Part shown: positions 8,815 to 19,061 of the stretch, one piece after another | Position numbering within the stretch: position 1 is the stretch's first letter | Layout of the letters: every line of letters begins with the position of its first letter | Assembly (NCBI RefSeq): GCF_001855385.1 | Contig: NZ_MKIE01000002.1 | Location: forward strand, 124,001 to 188,000 | Reading direction: 5' to 3' | Source of the DNA: Andreesenia angusta | Lineage (GTDB): Bacteria; Bacillota; Clostridia; Tissierellales; Gottschalkiaceae | Length of the DNA: 64,000 nucleotides | Program-made: the position numbers and the translations under genes | The notes under the pieces: generated by a model | Seen by the model: only the letters and a program-made list of their open reading frames with translations | What the model was told of the DNA's origin: nothing | Database searches by the model: none

Positions 8815-9966
8815 TTGAAAAAGATAAGCATACTCGGATCTACAGGCTCTATAGGAACACAGTCGCTTGACGTAGTTAGAAATAACCCTGGATTTAAAGT
8901 TGAGGGGCTTTCTACAAACAGCAGTATAGACAAGCTCTATGAGCAGATTGAAGAGTTCGGGCCTCGCCACGTATCAGTTGGAACAGAGGAGGCGAAGTAC
9001 GAGCTTTTGAGAAAGCTAAAAGACGGCGGGATTAAAGATGTGGAAGTCTACTCCGGAGAGTCAGGGCTGCTTGAGATAGCACGCGACGAAAGCGAGATAC
9101 TTATAACTTCGGTTGTGGGTATGGTTGGACTTCTACCTACGCTCGCCGCGATAGAAAAAGGCAAAAAGATAGCACTTGCAAATAAGGAGACGCTTGTCAC
9201 AGCAGGGGAAATAGTTATGAAGGCCGCAGAGGAAAAGGGGTCTGAAATAATACCGGTGGACAGCGAACACTCCGCTATATTCCAGTGCCTAAACGGCGAG
9301 AGAAGGTCCGAGGTGGAGCGCATAATACTCACGGCTTCAGGGGGGCCTTTCAGGGGCAGAAAGCTAGATGAGCTCAAAAACATAAGTGTGAGAGAAGCGC
9401 TTAATCACCCTAACTGGAGCATGGGGTCCAAGATAAGTATAGACTCGGCCACACTTATGAACAAGGGACTTGAGATGATAGAGGCTAAATGGCTTTTCGA
9501 CATAGATATGGAATATGTATGCCCTATAGTGCATCCTCAGAGCATAATACACTCTATGGTGGAGTTCGTAGATGGTAGCATAATGGCACATATGGGGACT
9601 CCAGACATGAGGATACCAATACAGTATGCGCTGACATATCCATATAGAGCCAGGAACAATGTGGAGAAACTGGATTTCTTGAAGCTGAAATCGCTCACTT
9701 TCGAAGAGCCGGACAGAGACACTTTCAAGGCTATAAGGCTTGCAGTGGATTCGGCAAATGTAGGAGGCACTATGCCTTCTGTGCTGAACGCGGCAAACGA
9801 AGTGGCTGTGGAACTTTTTCTGAAAGAGAAGATAGGGTTTCTGGATATAGCTGACAGCGTGGAAGCGGCAATGGAAGCCCACACTGTGAAGAGCAAGCCG
9901 TCTTTAGAGGATATACTAGAAGCGGATAGATGGACAAGGGAGTTTGTAGTCTCTAGACGTATTTAA
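8815..9966 (+). CDS. dxr: 1-deoxy-D-xylulose 5-phosphate reductoisomerase
   Basis: About 383 residues. ILGSTGSIGTQSLDVV binds NADPH, VDSEHSAIFQCL supplies metal and substrate ligands, and HPNWSMGSKISIDSATLMNK is the active-site loop region. It converts DXP to 2-C-methylerythritol 4-phosphate, the committed step of the MEP isoprenoid pathway. TTG 8815 is chosen because GGGAG lies seven bases before it and the protein then begins MKKISILGSTG, the family norm. It forms an operon with rseP and ispG. Confidence 0.97.
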   Translation: MKKISILGSTGSIGTQSLDVVRNNPGFKVEGLSTNSSIDKLYEQIEEFGPRHVSVGTEEAKYELLRKLKDGGIKDVEVYSGESGLLEIARDESEILITSVVGMVGLLPTLAAIEKGKKIALANKETLVTAGEIVMKAAEEKGSEIIPVDSEHSAIFQCLNGERRSEVERIILTASGGPFRGRKLDELKNISVREALNHPNWSMGSKISIDSATLMNKGLEMIEAKWLFDIDMEYVCPIVHPQSIIHSMVEFVDGSIMAHMGTPDMRIPIQYALTYPYRARNNVEKLDFLKLKSLTFEEPDRDTFKAIRLAVDSANVGGTMPSVLNAANEVAVELFLKEKIGFLDIADSVEAAMEAHTVKSKPSLEDILEADRWTREFVVSRRI

Positions 9967-9977
9967 GGGGTGAATAT

Positions 9978-10985
9978 ATGCAGACAGCATTGGCGACAAT
10001 ATTTGTATTTTGTCTTGTAGTGGTGGTACATGAATTCGGGCATTTTGCAGTTGCAAAGTTGTCAGACGTAAAGGTGAATGAGTTTTCGGTGGGAATGGGA
10101 CCGAGGATTTTTGGAAAGAAGTTCGGAGAAACAGAGTACTCTCTTAGATTGATTCCGATAGGCGGATTTGTCAAGATGGAGGGTGAGGACGAGGACTCCG
10201 AAGACGGCAGAAGCTTCAACAAGAAAAGCGTAAAAGCCAGAATGGCCATAATACTGGCAGGGGCAATTATGAACTTCGTGCTTGCCTTTGTGGTTTTCGG
10301 GATATACTTCTACGGGGTGGGAAGCCCTACCACAGAGATATCTGAAGTTTCAAGCGGTTCACCAGCATACGAAGCGGGGCTTGCTCCTGGAGACAGGATC
10401 ACAGAGATAGACGGCATAGCCATAGACTCCTGGGGAGACGTGAGCGAGACTATAGGAAAGCTTGGAGAGAAGGAGCTAAACGTTGAGGTTGAAAGAGGGG
10501 ATGCCGTCGAGTCGTTCAAGATGACTCCGGAGCTTAATGCAGATGAAAACAGACTGCTGATAGGCATATCGCCTGAGATGGAGAGCTCGATAGGCGACTC
10601 CCTCTCTATGTCTGGAAAGACGCTAGTAGAAGTCATAGGGCTTATGTTCGATTTCATAGGCAGGCTCTTTACAGGGGGAGTTGGAACAGACGATGTCTCA
10701 GGGCCGGTAGGAATAATCTATATAGTTGGAGAAGCGGCTAAGACAGGCTTCCTATACGTGTTCTATATAGCTGGATTGATAAGTGTGAACCTGGGCTTTT
10801 TCAATTTACTGCCTATACCGGCTCTGGACGGAAGCAGATTTATGTTTCTGCTCTTGGAAGCTCTGAGAGGCAAGCCTATAGATCCAGAGAAGGAAGGCAG
10901 AGTCCACATAGTTGGGTTTCTGCTGCTTATGATGTTTACGGTGTTTATAACGTATAAGGATATAATAAAATACAATCTATTTTAA
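9978..10985 (+). CDS. rseP: RIP metalloprotease RseP/RasP (site-2 protease)
   Basis: 335 residues. HEFGH near residue 18 is the zinc site inside the first membrane helix; a PDZ domain lies near residues 105-190 (AYEAGLAPGDRITEIDG); NLLPIPALDGSR supplies the third ligand in a later helix. The enzyme cuts substrates inside the membrane, such as anti-sigma factors and signal peptides. AGGGGTG precedes the ATG. Its place between dxr and ispG is the conserved order in Firmicutes. Confidence 0.96.
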   Translation: MQTALATIFVFCLVVVVHEFGHFAVAKLSDVKVNEFSVGMGPRIFGKKFGETEYSLRLIPIGGFVKMEGEDEDSEDGRSFNKKSVKARMAIILAGAIMNFVLAFVVFGIYFYGVGSPTTEISEVSSGSPAYEAGLAPGDRITEIDGIAIDSWGDVSETIGKLGEKELNVEVERGDAVESFKMTPELNADENRLLIGISPEMESSIGDSLSMSGKTLVEVIGLMFDFIGRLFTGGVGTDDVSGPVGIIYIVGEAAKTGFLYVFYIAGLISVNLGFFNLLPIPALDGSRFMFLLLEALRGKPIDPEKEGRVHIVGFLLLMMFTVFITYKDIIKYNLF

Positions 10986-10997
10986 GTAGGTGAAGAT

Positions 10998-12044
10998 ATG
11001 AGAAGAGAGAGCAGGCGCATATACTGTGGTGACGTTCCGATAGGTGGCGGATCGCAGGTTACAGTTCAATCTATGACAAATACAGATACAAGAGACGTTG
11101 AAGCTACAGTGTCTCAGATAAAGGCCATGGAAGCTGAAGGGTGTGACATAGTAAGGCTGGCTGTGCTGGATATGGATGCGGCCCGTGCCATAGGTGAAAT
11201 CAAGAAATCCGTGAGTATACCGCTTATAGCTGATATACATTTCGACTACAGACTTGCGATAGAGTCGGTCGAAAGCGGTGTAGATGGGCTTAGGATAAAC
11301 CCTGGCAACATAGGTGGCAGAGATAGGGTTGAAAAAGTGGTAGAAGTTTGCAGAGAGAGAAATATCCCAATCAGGATAGGGGTGAACTCTGGCTCAATAA
11401 GGCAGGACATACTGGACAGATTCGGGGGCGTAAACGAAGACTCCCTTGTCTACAGCGCTATGGAGCATGTGAAGATACTAGAAGAGCTGGACTACAGGAA
11501 TATAAAGCTCTCTCTGAAAACCACAGACGTGGACTTAACTTTCAGGGCCTACAAGAAGATAGCGAAGATGGTGGACTATCCGCTTCACCTTGGCATAACA
11601 GAGGCTGGGACTGTCTGGGCTGGAACTATAAAGTCGGCTGTCGGAATAGGGGCGATGCTCCTAGAGGGCATAGGTGACACCTTGAGGGTTTCGCTGACAG
11701 GAGACCCTGTAGAGGAGATAAGAGTAGGAAAGCAGATACTCAGGACAGTAGGGCTTTTAAAGGACAGGATAGAGATAGTCTCGTGTCCGACTTGTGGCAG
11801 GACCCAGATAGACCTTATAAAGCTGGCAAACGAAGTAGAAAAGAGAATCTCACATATAGAGAAGCCTATAAAGCTGGCCATAATGGGATGTGTTGTAAAT
11901 GGCCCTGGGGAAGCCAAGGAGGCCGACATAGGGATTGCTGGCGGAAAAGGCGAGGGGCTCATATTCAAAAAAGGCAAGATAGTCAAAAAAGTCAGAGAAG
12001 AAGACCTTTTAGAAGAGCTGATAAAAGAAATAGAGAATATGTAA
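10998..12044 (+). CDS. ispG: 4-hydroxy-3-methylbut-2-en-1-yl diphosphate synthase (flavodoxin)
   Basis: 348 residues. A TIM barrel comes first (VQSMTNTDTRDVEAT, LRINPGNIG) and the [4Fe-4S] domain last, with ligands in SCPTCGRTQIDL and GCVVNGPGEA. It carries out the penultimate MEP step, converting MEcPP to HMBPP. It lies 12 bases after rseP with AGTAGGTGAAG as ribosome site. With dxr and uppS it shows that isoprenoids are made by the MEP route here. Confidence 0.97.
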   Translation: MRRESRRIYCGDVPIGGGSQVTVQSMTNTDTRDVEATVSQIKAMEAEGCDIVRLAVLDMDAARAIGEIKKSVSIPLIADIHFDYRLAIESVESGVDGLRINPGNIGGRDRVEKVVEVCRERNIPIRIGVNSGSIRQDILDRFGGVNEDSLVYSAMEHVKILEELDYRNIKLSLKTTDVDLTFRAYKKIAKMVDYPLHLGITEAGTVWAGTIKSAVGIGAMLLEGIGDTLRVSLTGDPVEEIRVGKQILRTVGLLKDRIEIVSCPTCGRTQIDLIKLANEVEKRISHIEKPIKLAIMGCVVNGPGEAKEADIGIAGGKGEGLIFKKGKIVKKVREEDLLEELIKEIENM

Positions 12045-12062
12045 TGAGGAGTAGGTGATCTT

Positions 12063-12740
12063 ATGCTGAGCACAGAAAGCATAGTATTCAAGTTGATACT
12101 CTCTATAATACTTTCTGGGGCGATAGGCATAGAGAGAGAGTCCCTCAGAAGACCTGCGGGGCTCAGAACCCACATACTCGTATGTGTAGGGTCTACGCTT
12201 GTGATGCTCACATCGCTCTATCTCTTTGAGATATTCAAGGACACGGCCAACATGCAGCCAGACAGGTTAGGGGCCCAGGTCATAAGCGGGATAGGATTTT
12301 TGGGAGCTGGAACTATAATAAGGGACGGAAACAATGTAAAAGGACTCACTACAGCTGCTGGACTTTGGGCCGTAGCCTGCATAGGACTCGCCGTGGGGGC
12401 GGGTTTCTATGTAGGGGCCATTGCAAGTTCGCTGCTTGTGCTTTTCACCCTTATAGCCTTTGGCAGAATAGAGAAATACCTTGGGGATGACAAGTATATA
12501 GAGATAGAGATAGTTTCTAAAAACAGGGCCGGGCAGATAGGCATAATCTCCAACAAGATAGGGGCCATGGGGATCAAGATAGTGAAGATAGACTCATATG
12601 CTGGCGAAGATGAAGAGGAGCTTGTAGTCATAGAGATACTTATGAGCGTGAACAGGGATTTGAACAGGACGCTCAACAGAAAGCTCCTTGTAAAGGAACT
12701 TTCGAAGCTTCCTGGGATTGTAAGCGTAAAGGAAAGGTAG
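12063..12740 (+). CDS. MgtC/SapB family membrane protein
   Basis: 225 residues. Four hydrophobic helices fill the first ~135 residues, with the family motifs GIERESLRRPAGLRTHILV and GIGFLGAGTII. The C-terminal ~80 residues look like the soluble ACT-like domain of longer MgtC relatives. MgtC proteins influence Mg2+ and acid stress and, in some pathogens, ATP synthase activity; the role in free-living clostridia is unclear. It lies 18 bases after ispG and ahead of polC, probably in the same transcript. Confidence 0.9.
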   Translation: MLSTESIVFKLILSIILSGAIGIERESLRRPAGLRTHILVCVGSTLVMLTSLYLFEIFKDTANMQPDRLGAQVISGIGFLGAGTIIRDGNNVKGLTTAAGLWAVACIGLAVGAGFYVGAIASSLLVLFTLIAFGRIEKYLGDDKYIEIEIVSKNRAGQIGIISNKIGAMGIKIVKIDSYAGEDEEELVVIEILMSVNRDLNRTLNRKLLVKELSKLPGIVSVKER

Positions 12741-12748
12741 TGAATTAG

Positions 12749-15700
12749 ATGGCTTCGTCGATTAGATATGTCAGAGATTTAAAAGAAACAGTAGGTCTTG
12801 ACGGAATAAGCGAGGATATTCTGGAAGTTGAGATAGAAAGCGTCAATATACACAAAGAGAGCAAAACACTTAGGGTTAAACTAAACTCTGGAAAACTGGT
12901 TTTAGACGAGGACTTAGATCGCTTGACCTCTGCACTTAAGAGGAAGCTGTCTAAGTTCGATTTTTTGAGTGCAGAGATAAGCTATGACTTTCCGCTAGAA
13001 GATCACTTTGAAGGCTACATAAAAAACCTATGCAGCCTTATAAAGGCGGAGATTCCGTCTAGTTGCGGATGGATAGAGGGACTTGTGATATCGCTCTGTG
13101 GGAGTAAGATTACTCTTAAGACTCCTAACGAGCTGGCTATAGCCAGGATGAAATTGGCGGAGATATCGTGCAAGATAAAGGAGAAGGTGCAGTCGGAGTT
13201 TGGAATAGATGTTCTAGTCGAATTTGGCAAAGTAGATCAGGAAGAGAATCCGGAAGACTACAACAAGAGGAAAGAGGCGGAAGAGCAGAGCATCTTGGAG
13301 CGCATATCTAGAGGGATAGACGCTTCTCCAAAGTCTGAGAAGCAGTCGTCTGCGACAGGGGAAACTGGGAAAAAGTCAGGATTCACACAAGCTGACAACA
13401 GAAAGAAGAGCAGGGCGCTTGTAAAGAAGATAAGCGGAGAGAGGACAGCCATCTCGGATATAAATATACACTCTGGAGCTGTAATTACAGAGGGAGAGGT
13501 CTTCGACCTTGAAAAAAAAGAGATAAAGGGAAACAAGAAGATATATATATTCAACCTCACCGACTTCAAGAGTTCTGTAAACATGAAGATGTTTGTAAGC
13601 GAAAGTCAAGAAGAAGAGGTCGGCAGCGTGATATCTAACGGGAACTACATAAGAGTTCAGGGAGATGCCATGTACGACACTTTTTCAAGACAGCTTTCTG
13701 TGATGCTCAAGAGCGCAGAGAAGCTGGCGAGAGCTGTCAGAAAAGACGAGTCCACCGAGAAGAGGGTGGAGCTTCACTGCCACACCAAGATGAGCTCTAT
13801 GGACGGAGTGGCCAGCGCTTCATCTCTTGTAAAGCGGGCTATAGAGTGGGGGCATAAGGCGATAGCCATAACAGACCACGGAGTCGTACAGGGCTTCCCG
13901 GAGGCCATGTACGAGAGCGGCGGAAAGGACATAAAGGTGATATACGGGCTGGAAGGATACCTTGTAGACGATGGAAAAGGCGTAGTGGAAAGCCCAGGGA
14001 ATAGAAATCTAAATACAGACTATGTGGTGTTCGACATAGAGACAACTGGCTTCTCCCCTAGAAACGACAGCATAATAGAGATAGGGGCTGTCAAGATAGA
14101 GCAGGGGAACGTGGTGTCGGAGTTCAGCGAGCTGATAGATCCAAAGCGTTCGCTCCCAGACAAGATAGTGGAGCTTACAGGTATAACAGACCAGATGCTA
14201 GCTGGCAAGATGGAAATAGATCAGGTGCTTCCGAAGTTTCTGGAGTTCGCTGGAGACTCGGTGCTGGTGGCGCACAACGCCCAGTTTGACATGTCTTTTA
14301 TAAGGACAAAGGCCAGGGAGCTGCTCGGTGCAGAGGTCAAAAACACTGTACTGGACACGCTTTCGCTTGCAAGGGCAGTATATCCAAGGCTCAAAAACCA
14401 CAAGCTGAACACAGTGGCAAAGCATGTAGGAGCTTCGCTTGAAAACCACCACAGGGCTGTAGACGACTCAAGGGCTACAGCGCAGATACTTCTCAAGCTT
14501 CTGGAGCCTGCCACGGAGTCAGGAGTCGAAACGCTAGAAGGTCTGAACGAGTATTCGCTTAAGCACAGGGACCTGAGGAAAGAGCGGAGTAACCACATAA
14601 TAATCTATGCAAAAGACTATACGGGGCTAAAGAACCTCTACAAGATAGTCTCATCATCCCATATGGACCACTTCTACAGAAAGCCCAGGATACCGAGGTC
14701 TACACTGTGCAAGTTCAGGGAAGGGCTGATACTCGGGACTGCCTGCGAGAGCGGTGAGCTCTACGGGGCGATACTCAAGAACAGGCCGGAAGAAGAGATA
14801 GAGAGGATAGTAGATTTCTACGACTTCCTGGAGATACAGCCCATAGGGAACAATATGTTCCTAGCTAGAAACGGAGACGTTTCCGGCGAAGAGGAGCTTA
14901 TGGACATAAACAGAAAGATAGTGGAGCTTGGAGAGAAATCTGGAAAGCTTGTTGTGGCAACTGGGGACGTACACTTCCTGGAGCCTGAAGACGAGGTCTA
15001 CAGGAGGATACTCATGGCGGGGCAAGGGTTCTCAGATGCGGACGACCAGGCTCCGCTCTACTTCAGGACGACCGAGGAGATGATGGCCGAGTTTGAATAC
15101 CTTGGCCCCGAAAAGTGCAAAGAGGTTGTGGTGGAAAACACCAACAGGTTAGCCGACATGGTGGAGGACTTAAAGCCAATACCGGATGGCACTTATCCAC
15201 CAGAGATAGAAGGAGCGGACGAGGAGCTCCGGGAGATGAACTACAAGAAGGCCATAGGCATATACGGAGATCCTCTGCCGGAGATCGTAAAAGACAGGCT
15301 GGACCGAGAGCTGAACTCCATAATAAGCAACGGCTACGCCGTGCTCTATATAATCTCGCAGAAGCTGGTTACAAAGTCGCTCAGGGACGGATACCTTGTA
15401 GGCTCTAGGGGGTCTGTAGGGTCCTCACTTGTGGCCACCATGAGCGACATAACAGAGGTAAACCCTCTTCCGCCGCACTATATATGCACAGAGTGCAAGT
15501 ACAGCGAATTCGTCTTGGACGGGTCTGTAGGATCAGGAGTGGACTTAGAGGACAAGACCTGCCCAAAATGCGGTATAGAGCTAGTGAAAGAGGGACACGA
15601 TATACCTTTCGAGGTGTTTCTAGGCTTCGAAGGAGACAAAGAGCCTGATATAGACCTGAACTTCGCAGGAGAGTATCAGCCTGTAGCCCACAAGTACACA

Positions 15701-17071
15701 GAGGAGCTTTTCGGAAGAGGCTATGTATTCAGGGCAGGTACAATAGGCACCGTGGCCGAGAAGACGGCCTACGGCTTTGTCAGAAAGTACTACGAATCCA
15801 AGGGCGAAGATGTGTCTGGAGCAGAGATAAGCAGGCTTGTGAAAGGGTGTACCGGAATAAAGAGGACTTCGGGACAGCACCCAGGGGGAGTAATGGTAGT
15901 GCCGTCCTACAAAGACGTGTTCGACTTCACGCCTATACAGTACCCGGCAGACGACGACAGCTCCGGAGTCGTGACTACGCATTTCGACTACAACGCCATA
16001 AGCGGAAGAATACTGAAGCTCGACATACTGGGGCACGACGTGCCGAGTATTATAAGGATGCTAGAGGACATAACAGGGGTAAAGCCCGAGAAGGCCCCTC
16101 TAGATGACCCAGAGACAAAAAAGCTGTTTCTGAGCACGGAGTCGCTGGGGGTGGAGCCCGAGGAGATAAAGTCAGAGGTTGGAACTCTTGGAATACCGGA
16201 GTTCGGAACCAAGTTCGTAAGACAGATGCTAGTTGATACAAGGCCCACCACCTTCTCGGAGCTAGTCAGGATAAGTGGACTTTCGCACGGGACAGACGTT
16301 TGGATAAACAATGCGCACGAGCTCGTAAAGGCTGGGATAGCGAAGCTGAACGAAGTCATATGTACAAGAGACGATATAATGAACTACCTTATATACAGCG
16401 GACTAGACAAGAAGAAGTCCTTTAAGATGATGGAGAAGGTCAGGAAGGGAAAAGGGCTTACAGACGAGGAAGAGGCATACATGAGGGAGAACAACGTGCC
16501 GGAGTGGTATATAGAGTCTTGCCAGAAGATAAAGTACATGTTCCCCAAGGCCCATGCGGTTGCCTACGTTATGATGTCTTTCAGGATAGCCTATTTCAAG
16601 GTGCATTACCCAGAGGCTTTCTATGCCACCTACTTTACTACCAAGGCGGCAGACTTCGACGCAGAGCTTATACTCAAGGGAAGAGAAGTGGTAGAGCAGA
16701 AGATATCGGAGCTTGAGAAGCTTGGGCTTGAAAAGTCTGCAAAGGAGAAGAACCTGCTCACAGTGCTTGAAGTTGCGCTTGAAATGTACGCAAGGGGATT
16801 CACATTCGAAAGGGTCAACTTGTACAAGTCGGATAGCGACAAGTTCACCCTTGGAGAAAAGGGAATACTTCCACCGCTTAAATCGCTAGAGGGTGTAGGC
16901 GAGAATGCGGCTAGGAGCATAGTGAAAGAGAGATCAGACGGAGACTTTATCTCAATAGAGGACATGGTGATTCGGGCGAAAGTCAGCAAGACGGTGGTGG
17001 AAGCGCTGAGGCTTCATGGCTGTCTAGACGGAATGCCTGAGACAAACCAGCTAAATCTTTTTACTATTTGA
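12749..17071 (+). CDS. polC: DNA polymerase III alpha subunit, PolC type
   Basis: 1440 residues, the normal PolC size. In order: N-terminal domains with an OB fold near 240-330; a PHP segment (RVELHCHTKMSSMDG) near 340; an inserted DEDDh 3'-5' exonuclease near 425-590 (VVFDIETTGFSPRND, LVAHNAQFDMSF); polymerase motifs LVGSRGSVGSSLVATM and EPDIDLNFAGEYQ; a Cys4 zinc site (CTECKY, CPKCG); and a C-terminal clamp-binding motif QLNLF just before the stop. This is the proofreading replicative polymerase of low-GC Gram-positives. It starts eight bases after mgtC. Confidence 0.98.
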   Translation: MASSIRYVRDLKETVGLDGISEDILEVEIESVNIHKESKTLRVKLNSGKLVLDEDLDRLTSALKRKLSKFDFLSAEISYDFPLEDHFEGYIKNLCSLIKAEIPSSCGWIEGLVISLCGSKITLKTPNELAIARMKLAEISCKIKEKVQSEFGIDVLVEFGKVDQEENPEDYNKRKEAEEQSILERISRGIDASPKSEKQSSATGETGKKSGFTQADNRKKSRALVKKISGERTAISDINIHSGAVITEGEVFDLEKKEIKGNKKIYIFNLTDFKSSVNMKMFVSESQEEEVGSVISNGNYIRVQGDAMYDTFSRQLSVMLKSAEKLARAVRKDESTEKRVELHCHTKMSSMDGVASASSLVKRAIEWGHKAIAITDHGVVQGFPEAMYESGGKDIKVIYGLEGYLVDDGKGVVESPGNRNLNTDYVVFDIETTGFSPRNDSIIEIGAVKIEQGNVVSEFSELIDPKRSLPDKIVELTGITDQMLAGKMEIDQVLPKFLEFAGDSVLVAHNAQFDMSFIRTKARELLGAEVKNTVLDTLSLARAVYPRLKNHKLNTVAKHVGASLENHHRAVDDSRATAQILLKLLEPATESGVETLEGLNEYSLKHRDLRKERSNHIIIYAKDYTGLKNLYKIVSSSHMDHFYRKPRIPRSTLCKFREGLILGTACESGELYGAILKNRPEEEIERIVDFYDFLEIQPIGNNMFLARNGDVSGEEELMDINRKIVELGEKSGKLVVATGDVHFLEPEDEVYRRILMAGQGFSDADDQAPLYFRTTEEMMAEFEYLGPEKCKEVVVENTNRLADMVEDLKPIPDGTYPPEIEGADEELREMNYKKAIGIYGDPLPEIVKDRLDRELNSIISNGYAVLYIISQKLVTKSLRDGYLVGSRGSVGSSLVATMSDITEVNPLPPHYICTECKYSEFVLDGSVGSGVDLEDKTCPKCGIELVKEGHDIPFEVFLGFEGDKEPDIDLNFAGEYQPVAHKYTEELFGRGYVFRAGTIGTVAEKTAYGFVRKYYESKGEDVSGAEISRLVKGCTGIKRTSGQHPGGVMVVPSYKDVFDFTPIQYPADDDSSGVVTTHFDYNAISGRILKLDILGHDVPSIIRMLEDITGVKPEKAPLDDPETKKLFLSTESLGVEPEEIKSEVGTLGIPEFGTKFVRQMLVDTRPTTFSELVRISGLSHGTDVWINNAHELVKAGIAKLNEVICTRDDIMNYLIYSGLDKKKSFKMMEKVRKGKGLTDEEEAYMRENNVPEWYIESCQKIKYMFPKAHAVAYVMMSFRIAYFKVHYPEAFYATYFTTKAADFDAELILKGREVVEQKISELEKLGLEKSAKEKNLLTVLEVALEMYARGFTFERVNLYKSDSDKFTLGEKGILPPLKSLEGVGENAARSIVKERSDGDFISIEDMVIRAKVSKTVVEALRLHGCLDGMPETNQLNLFTI

Positions 17072-17128
17072 TTTTTATAGGAAACTGTGATACACTTATA
17101 CTGATAAAATACATCTGGAGTTTGAAAG

Positions 17129-17165
17129 GAGTGGGAAAAGTTATACCCACTCTTAATTTATTTTA
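17129..17165 (+). terminator. Terminator/attenuator between polC and rimP
   Basis: GAGTGGG (17129-17135) pairs with CCCACTC (17146-17152), then TTAATTTATTTT. A possible -10, TATACT at 17097-17102, lies upstream with only a poor -35, so transcription of rimP-nusA may start before this hairpin. In that case it would act as an attenuator in the nusA leader rather than as a simple polC terminator. Confidence 0.7.
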
Positions 17166-17194
17166 TACAGCAAATTTTATCGGGAGGTGTTTTT

Positions 17195-17659
17195 ATGAAA
17201 AGAGCAGATATAGAAAAACTGGTCGAGTCGATGTCGAACGAGATAGCAGAAGACCTGGGATTCGAAATAGTGGATGTGGAGTATGTTAAAGAAGGAGCAG
17301 ATATGTACCTCAAGGTCTACATAGACAAGCCAGGAGGGATAAACATAGACGACTGTCAGCTTTTCAGCCAAAAGCTAAATCCAATTCTAGACGAGAAGGA
17401 CCCTATAAAAGAGTACTACTTCTTAGAGGTTTCATCTCCAGGGCTAAACAGGCCGCTTAAAAAAGACAAGGACTTTGAGAGAAGCATAGGAAGCCAGGTT
17501 GAAATAGGACTATACGCTCCGATAGACGGCTCGAAGAGCTACTCGGGAGTGCTTTTAGAGTACGATGGTGATATGATAGTTATAGAGGACGAAAGTTCAA
17601 ACAGAGTTGAAATAGAGAGAAAAGCCATAGCCAAGATAAACTTGACTGTGGAGTTTTAA
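17195..17659 (+). CDS. rimP: Ribosome maturation factor RimP
   Basis: 154 residues. LGFEIVDVEYVKEGADMYLK and YFLEVSSPGLNRPLKKDKD are RimP signatures. It is needed for 30S maturation. CGGGAGGTG precedes the ATG. It is the first gene of rimP-nusA-rnpM-L7Ae-infB-rbfA, the conserved nusA-infB operon. Confidence 0.97.
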   Translation: MKRADIEKLVESMSNEIAEDLGFEIVDVEYVKEGADMYLKVYIDKPGGINIDDCQLFSQKLNPILDEKDPIKEYYFLEVSSPGLNRPLKKDKDFERSIGSQVEIGLYAPIDGSKSYSGVLLEYDGDMIVIEDESSNRVEIERKAIAKINLTVEF

Positions 17660-17679
17660 TTCAAGGAGGAAAAACAATA

Positions 17680-18777
17680 ATGAATGCCGAATTTATAGAG
17701 GCTCTTCAGGAAATTGAAAAAGACAAGGGCATATCTAAGGATATTATATTCGATGCGCTAGAGGCAGCGCTTATATCGGGATACAAGAAGAACTTCGGGT
17801 CTTCTCAAAACGTGGAGGTACTGATAGACAGAGTTACAGGCGAGGTAAGGGTGTTTGCCAAAAAGGAAGTGTCAGAAGAGGTATACGACGACCTTCTAGA
17901 GATAAGCCTTGAAGAGGCAAAGGAAATAGACCCTTCTTTTGAACTAGGAGATATCGTACAGATAGAGATAACACCTAGAAACTTTGGAAGAATAGCTGCC
18001 CAGACTTCGAAGCAGGTGGTTACTCAGAAGATAAAGGAAGCCGAGAGAGAGATAATATACGGTGAGTATATAGACAGGGAAAACGAAATACTGACTGGAA
18101 TAGTTCAAAGGGCAGGCTCAGCGAGCACGCTTATAGACCTTGGAAAGCTGGAGGGTTCGCTTTCTGTGACAGAGCAGATACCAGGGGAAAGCTTCCAGCA
18201 GGGAGACAGAATCAAGGTGTTTGTGGTGGAAGTCAAGAAGACTTCAAAAGGGCCGCAGATACTTCTCTCAAGGACTCACCCAGGTCTTGTAAAGAGGCTT
18301 TTCGAGCTAGAGGTGCCTGAGATACAGGACGGAACTGTGGAGATATTCAGCATATCGAGAGAAGCAGGGTCTAGAACTAAGATAGCTGTCTACTCTAACG
18401 ACCCGGAAGTAGATCCAGTAGGAGCTTGCGTAGGCTTCAAGGGCAACAGGGTAAGGGCAATAGTAGACGAGCTAAACGGAGAGAAGATAGATATAATAGT
18501 ATGGGATAAAGATCCGGCTGTATTTATAGAGAACAGCTTAAGCCCATCTAAGGTGCTGAAGGTAAGTGTAAACGAGGACCAGAAATCTGCGCTAGTAGTG
18601 GTTCCGGACTACCAGCTTTCGCTGGCTATAGGTAAAGAGGGGCAGAACGCAAGACTGGCAGCCAAGCTTACAGGATGGAAAATAGACATAAAGAGTGAAA
18701 CACAGTATATAGGCGAAGGCGGCAGTAAAGATGAGCTAAACTATTCTAAGTCCGATGAGATGGATTCGATTCTTTAG
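17680..18777 (+). CDS. nusA: Transcription termination/antitermination factor NusA
   Basis: 365 residues. An RNA-polymerase-binding N-terminal domain is followed by S1 (near 135-200, [16 protein letters not shown]) and two KH domains ([38 protein letters not shown]). The C-terminal acidic repeats of E. coli NusA are absent, as usual in Gram-positives. It binds RNAP and promotes pausing and hairpin-dependent termination. AAGGAGG lies upstream. Confidence 0.98.
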   Translation: MNAEFIEALQEIEKDKGISKDIIFDALEAALISGYKKNFGSSQNVEVLIDRVTGEVRVFAKKEVSEEVYDDLLEISLEEAKEIDPSFELGDIVQIEITPRNFGRIAAQTSKQVVTQKIKEAEREIIYGEYIDRENEILTGIVQRAGSASTLIDLGKLEGSLSVTEQIPGESFQQGDRIKVFVVEVKKTSKGPQILLSRTHPGLVKRLFELEVPEIQDGTVEIFSISREAGSRTKIAVYSNDPEVDPVGACVGFKGNRVRAIVDELNGEKIDIIVWDKDPAVFIENSLSPSKVLKVSVNEDQKSALVVVPDYQLSLAIGKEGQNARLAAKLTGWKIDIKSETQYIGEGGSKDELNYSKSDEMDSIL

Positions 18778-18791
18778 GGAAGGTGAAGTCT

Positions 18792-19061
18792 GTGAAAACA
18801 AAGAAGATACCACTTAGAAGATGTGTTGGGTGCAATGAAAGCAAGCCCAAGAAAGAGCTAGTAAGGATAGTTAAAAGCAAGGAAGGCGAAATAGCAGTAG
18901 ACCTTACAGGAAAGGCAAACGGAAGAGGCGCTTATATATGCAGAGACTCAGAATGCTTGAAAAAGGCGATGAAAAGCAAGCGTGTAGAAAGAGCTCTAGA
19001 GACTCAGATTCCTGACGAAGTATACGACAGACTCTTAGAGGAGATTGAAAGTGAAAAGTAA
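18792..19061 (+). CDS. rnpM: RNase P regulator RnpM (YlxR, DUF448)
   Basis: About 89 residues. RRCVGCNESKPKKELVRIV and GRGAYICRDSECLKKA are the YlxR signatures. YlxR of B. subtilis was recently shown to bind and modulate RNase P RNA, hence the name RnpM. GTG 18792 is eight bases after GGAAGG; an in-frame GTG at 18783 overlaps the SD. The stop lies inside the next gene, an 11-base overlap. Confidence 0.9.
   Translation: MKTKKIPLRRCVGCNESKPKKELVRIVKSKEGEIAVDLTGKANGRGAYICRDSECLKKAMKSKRVERALETQIPDEVYDRLLEEIESEK

Noticed and set aside
17068..17289. 73-codon open frame between polC and rimP
   Set aside because: It runs through a terminator hairpin and the start of rimP, has no ribosome site and encodes no sensible protein.
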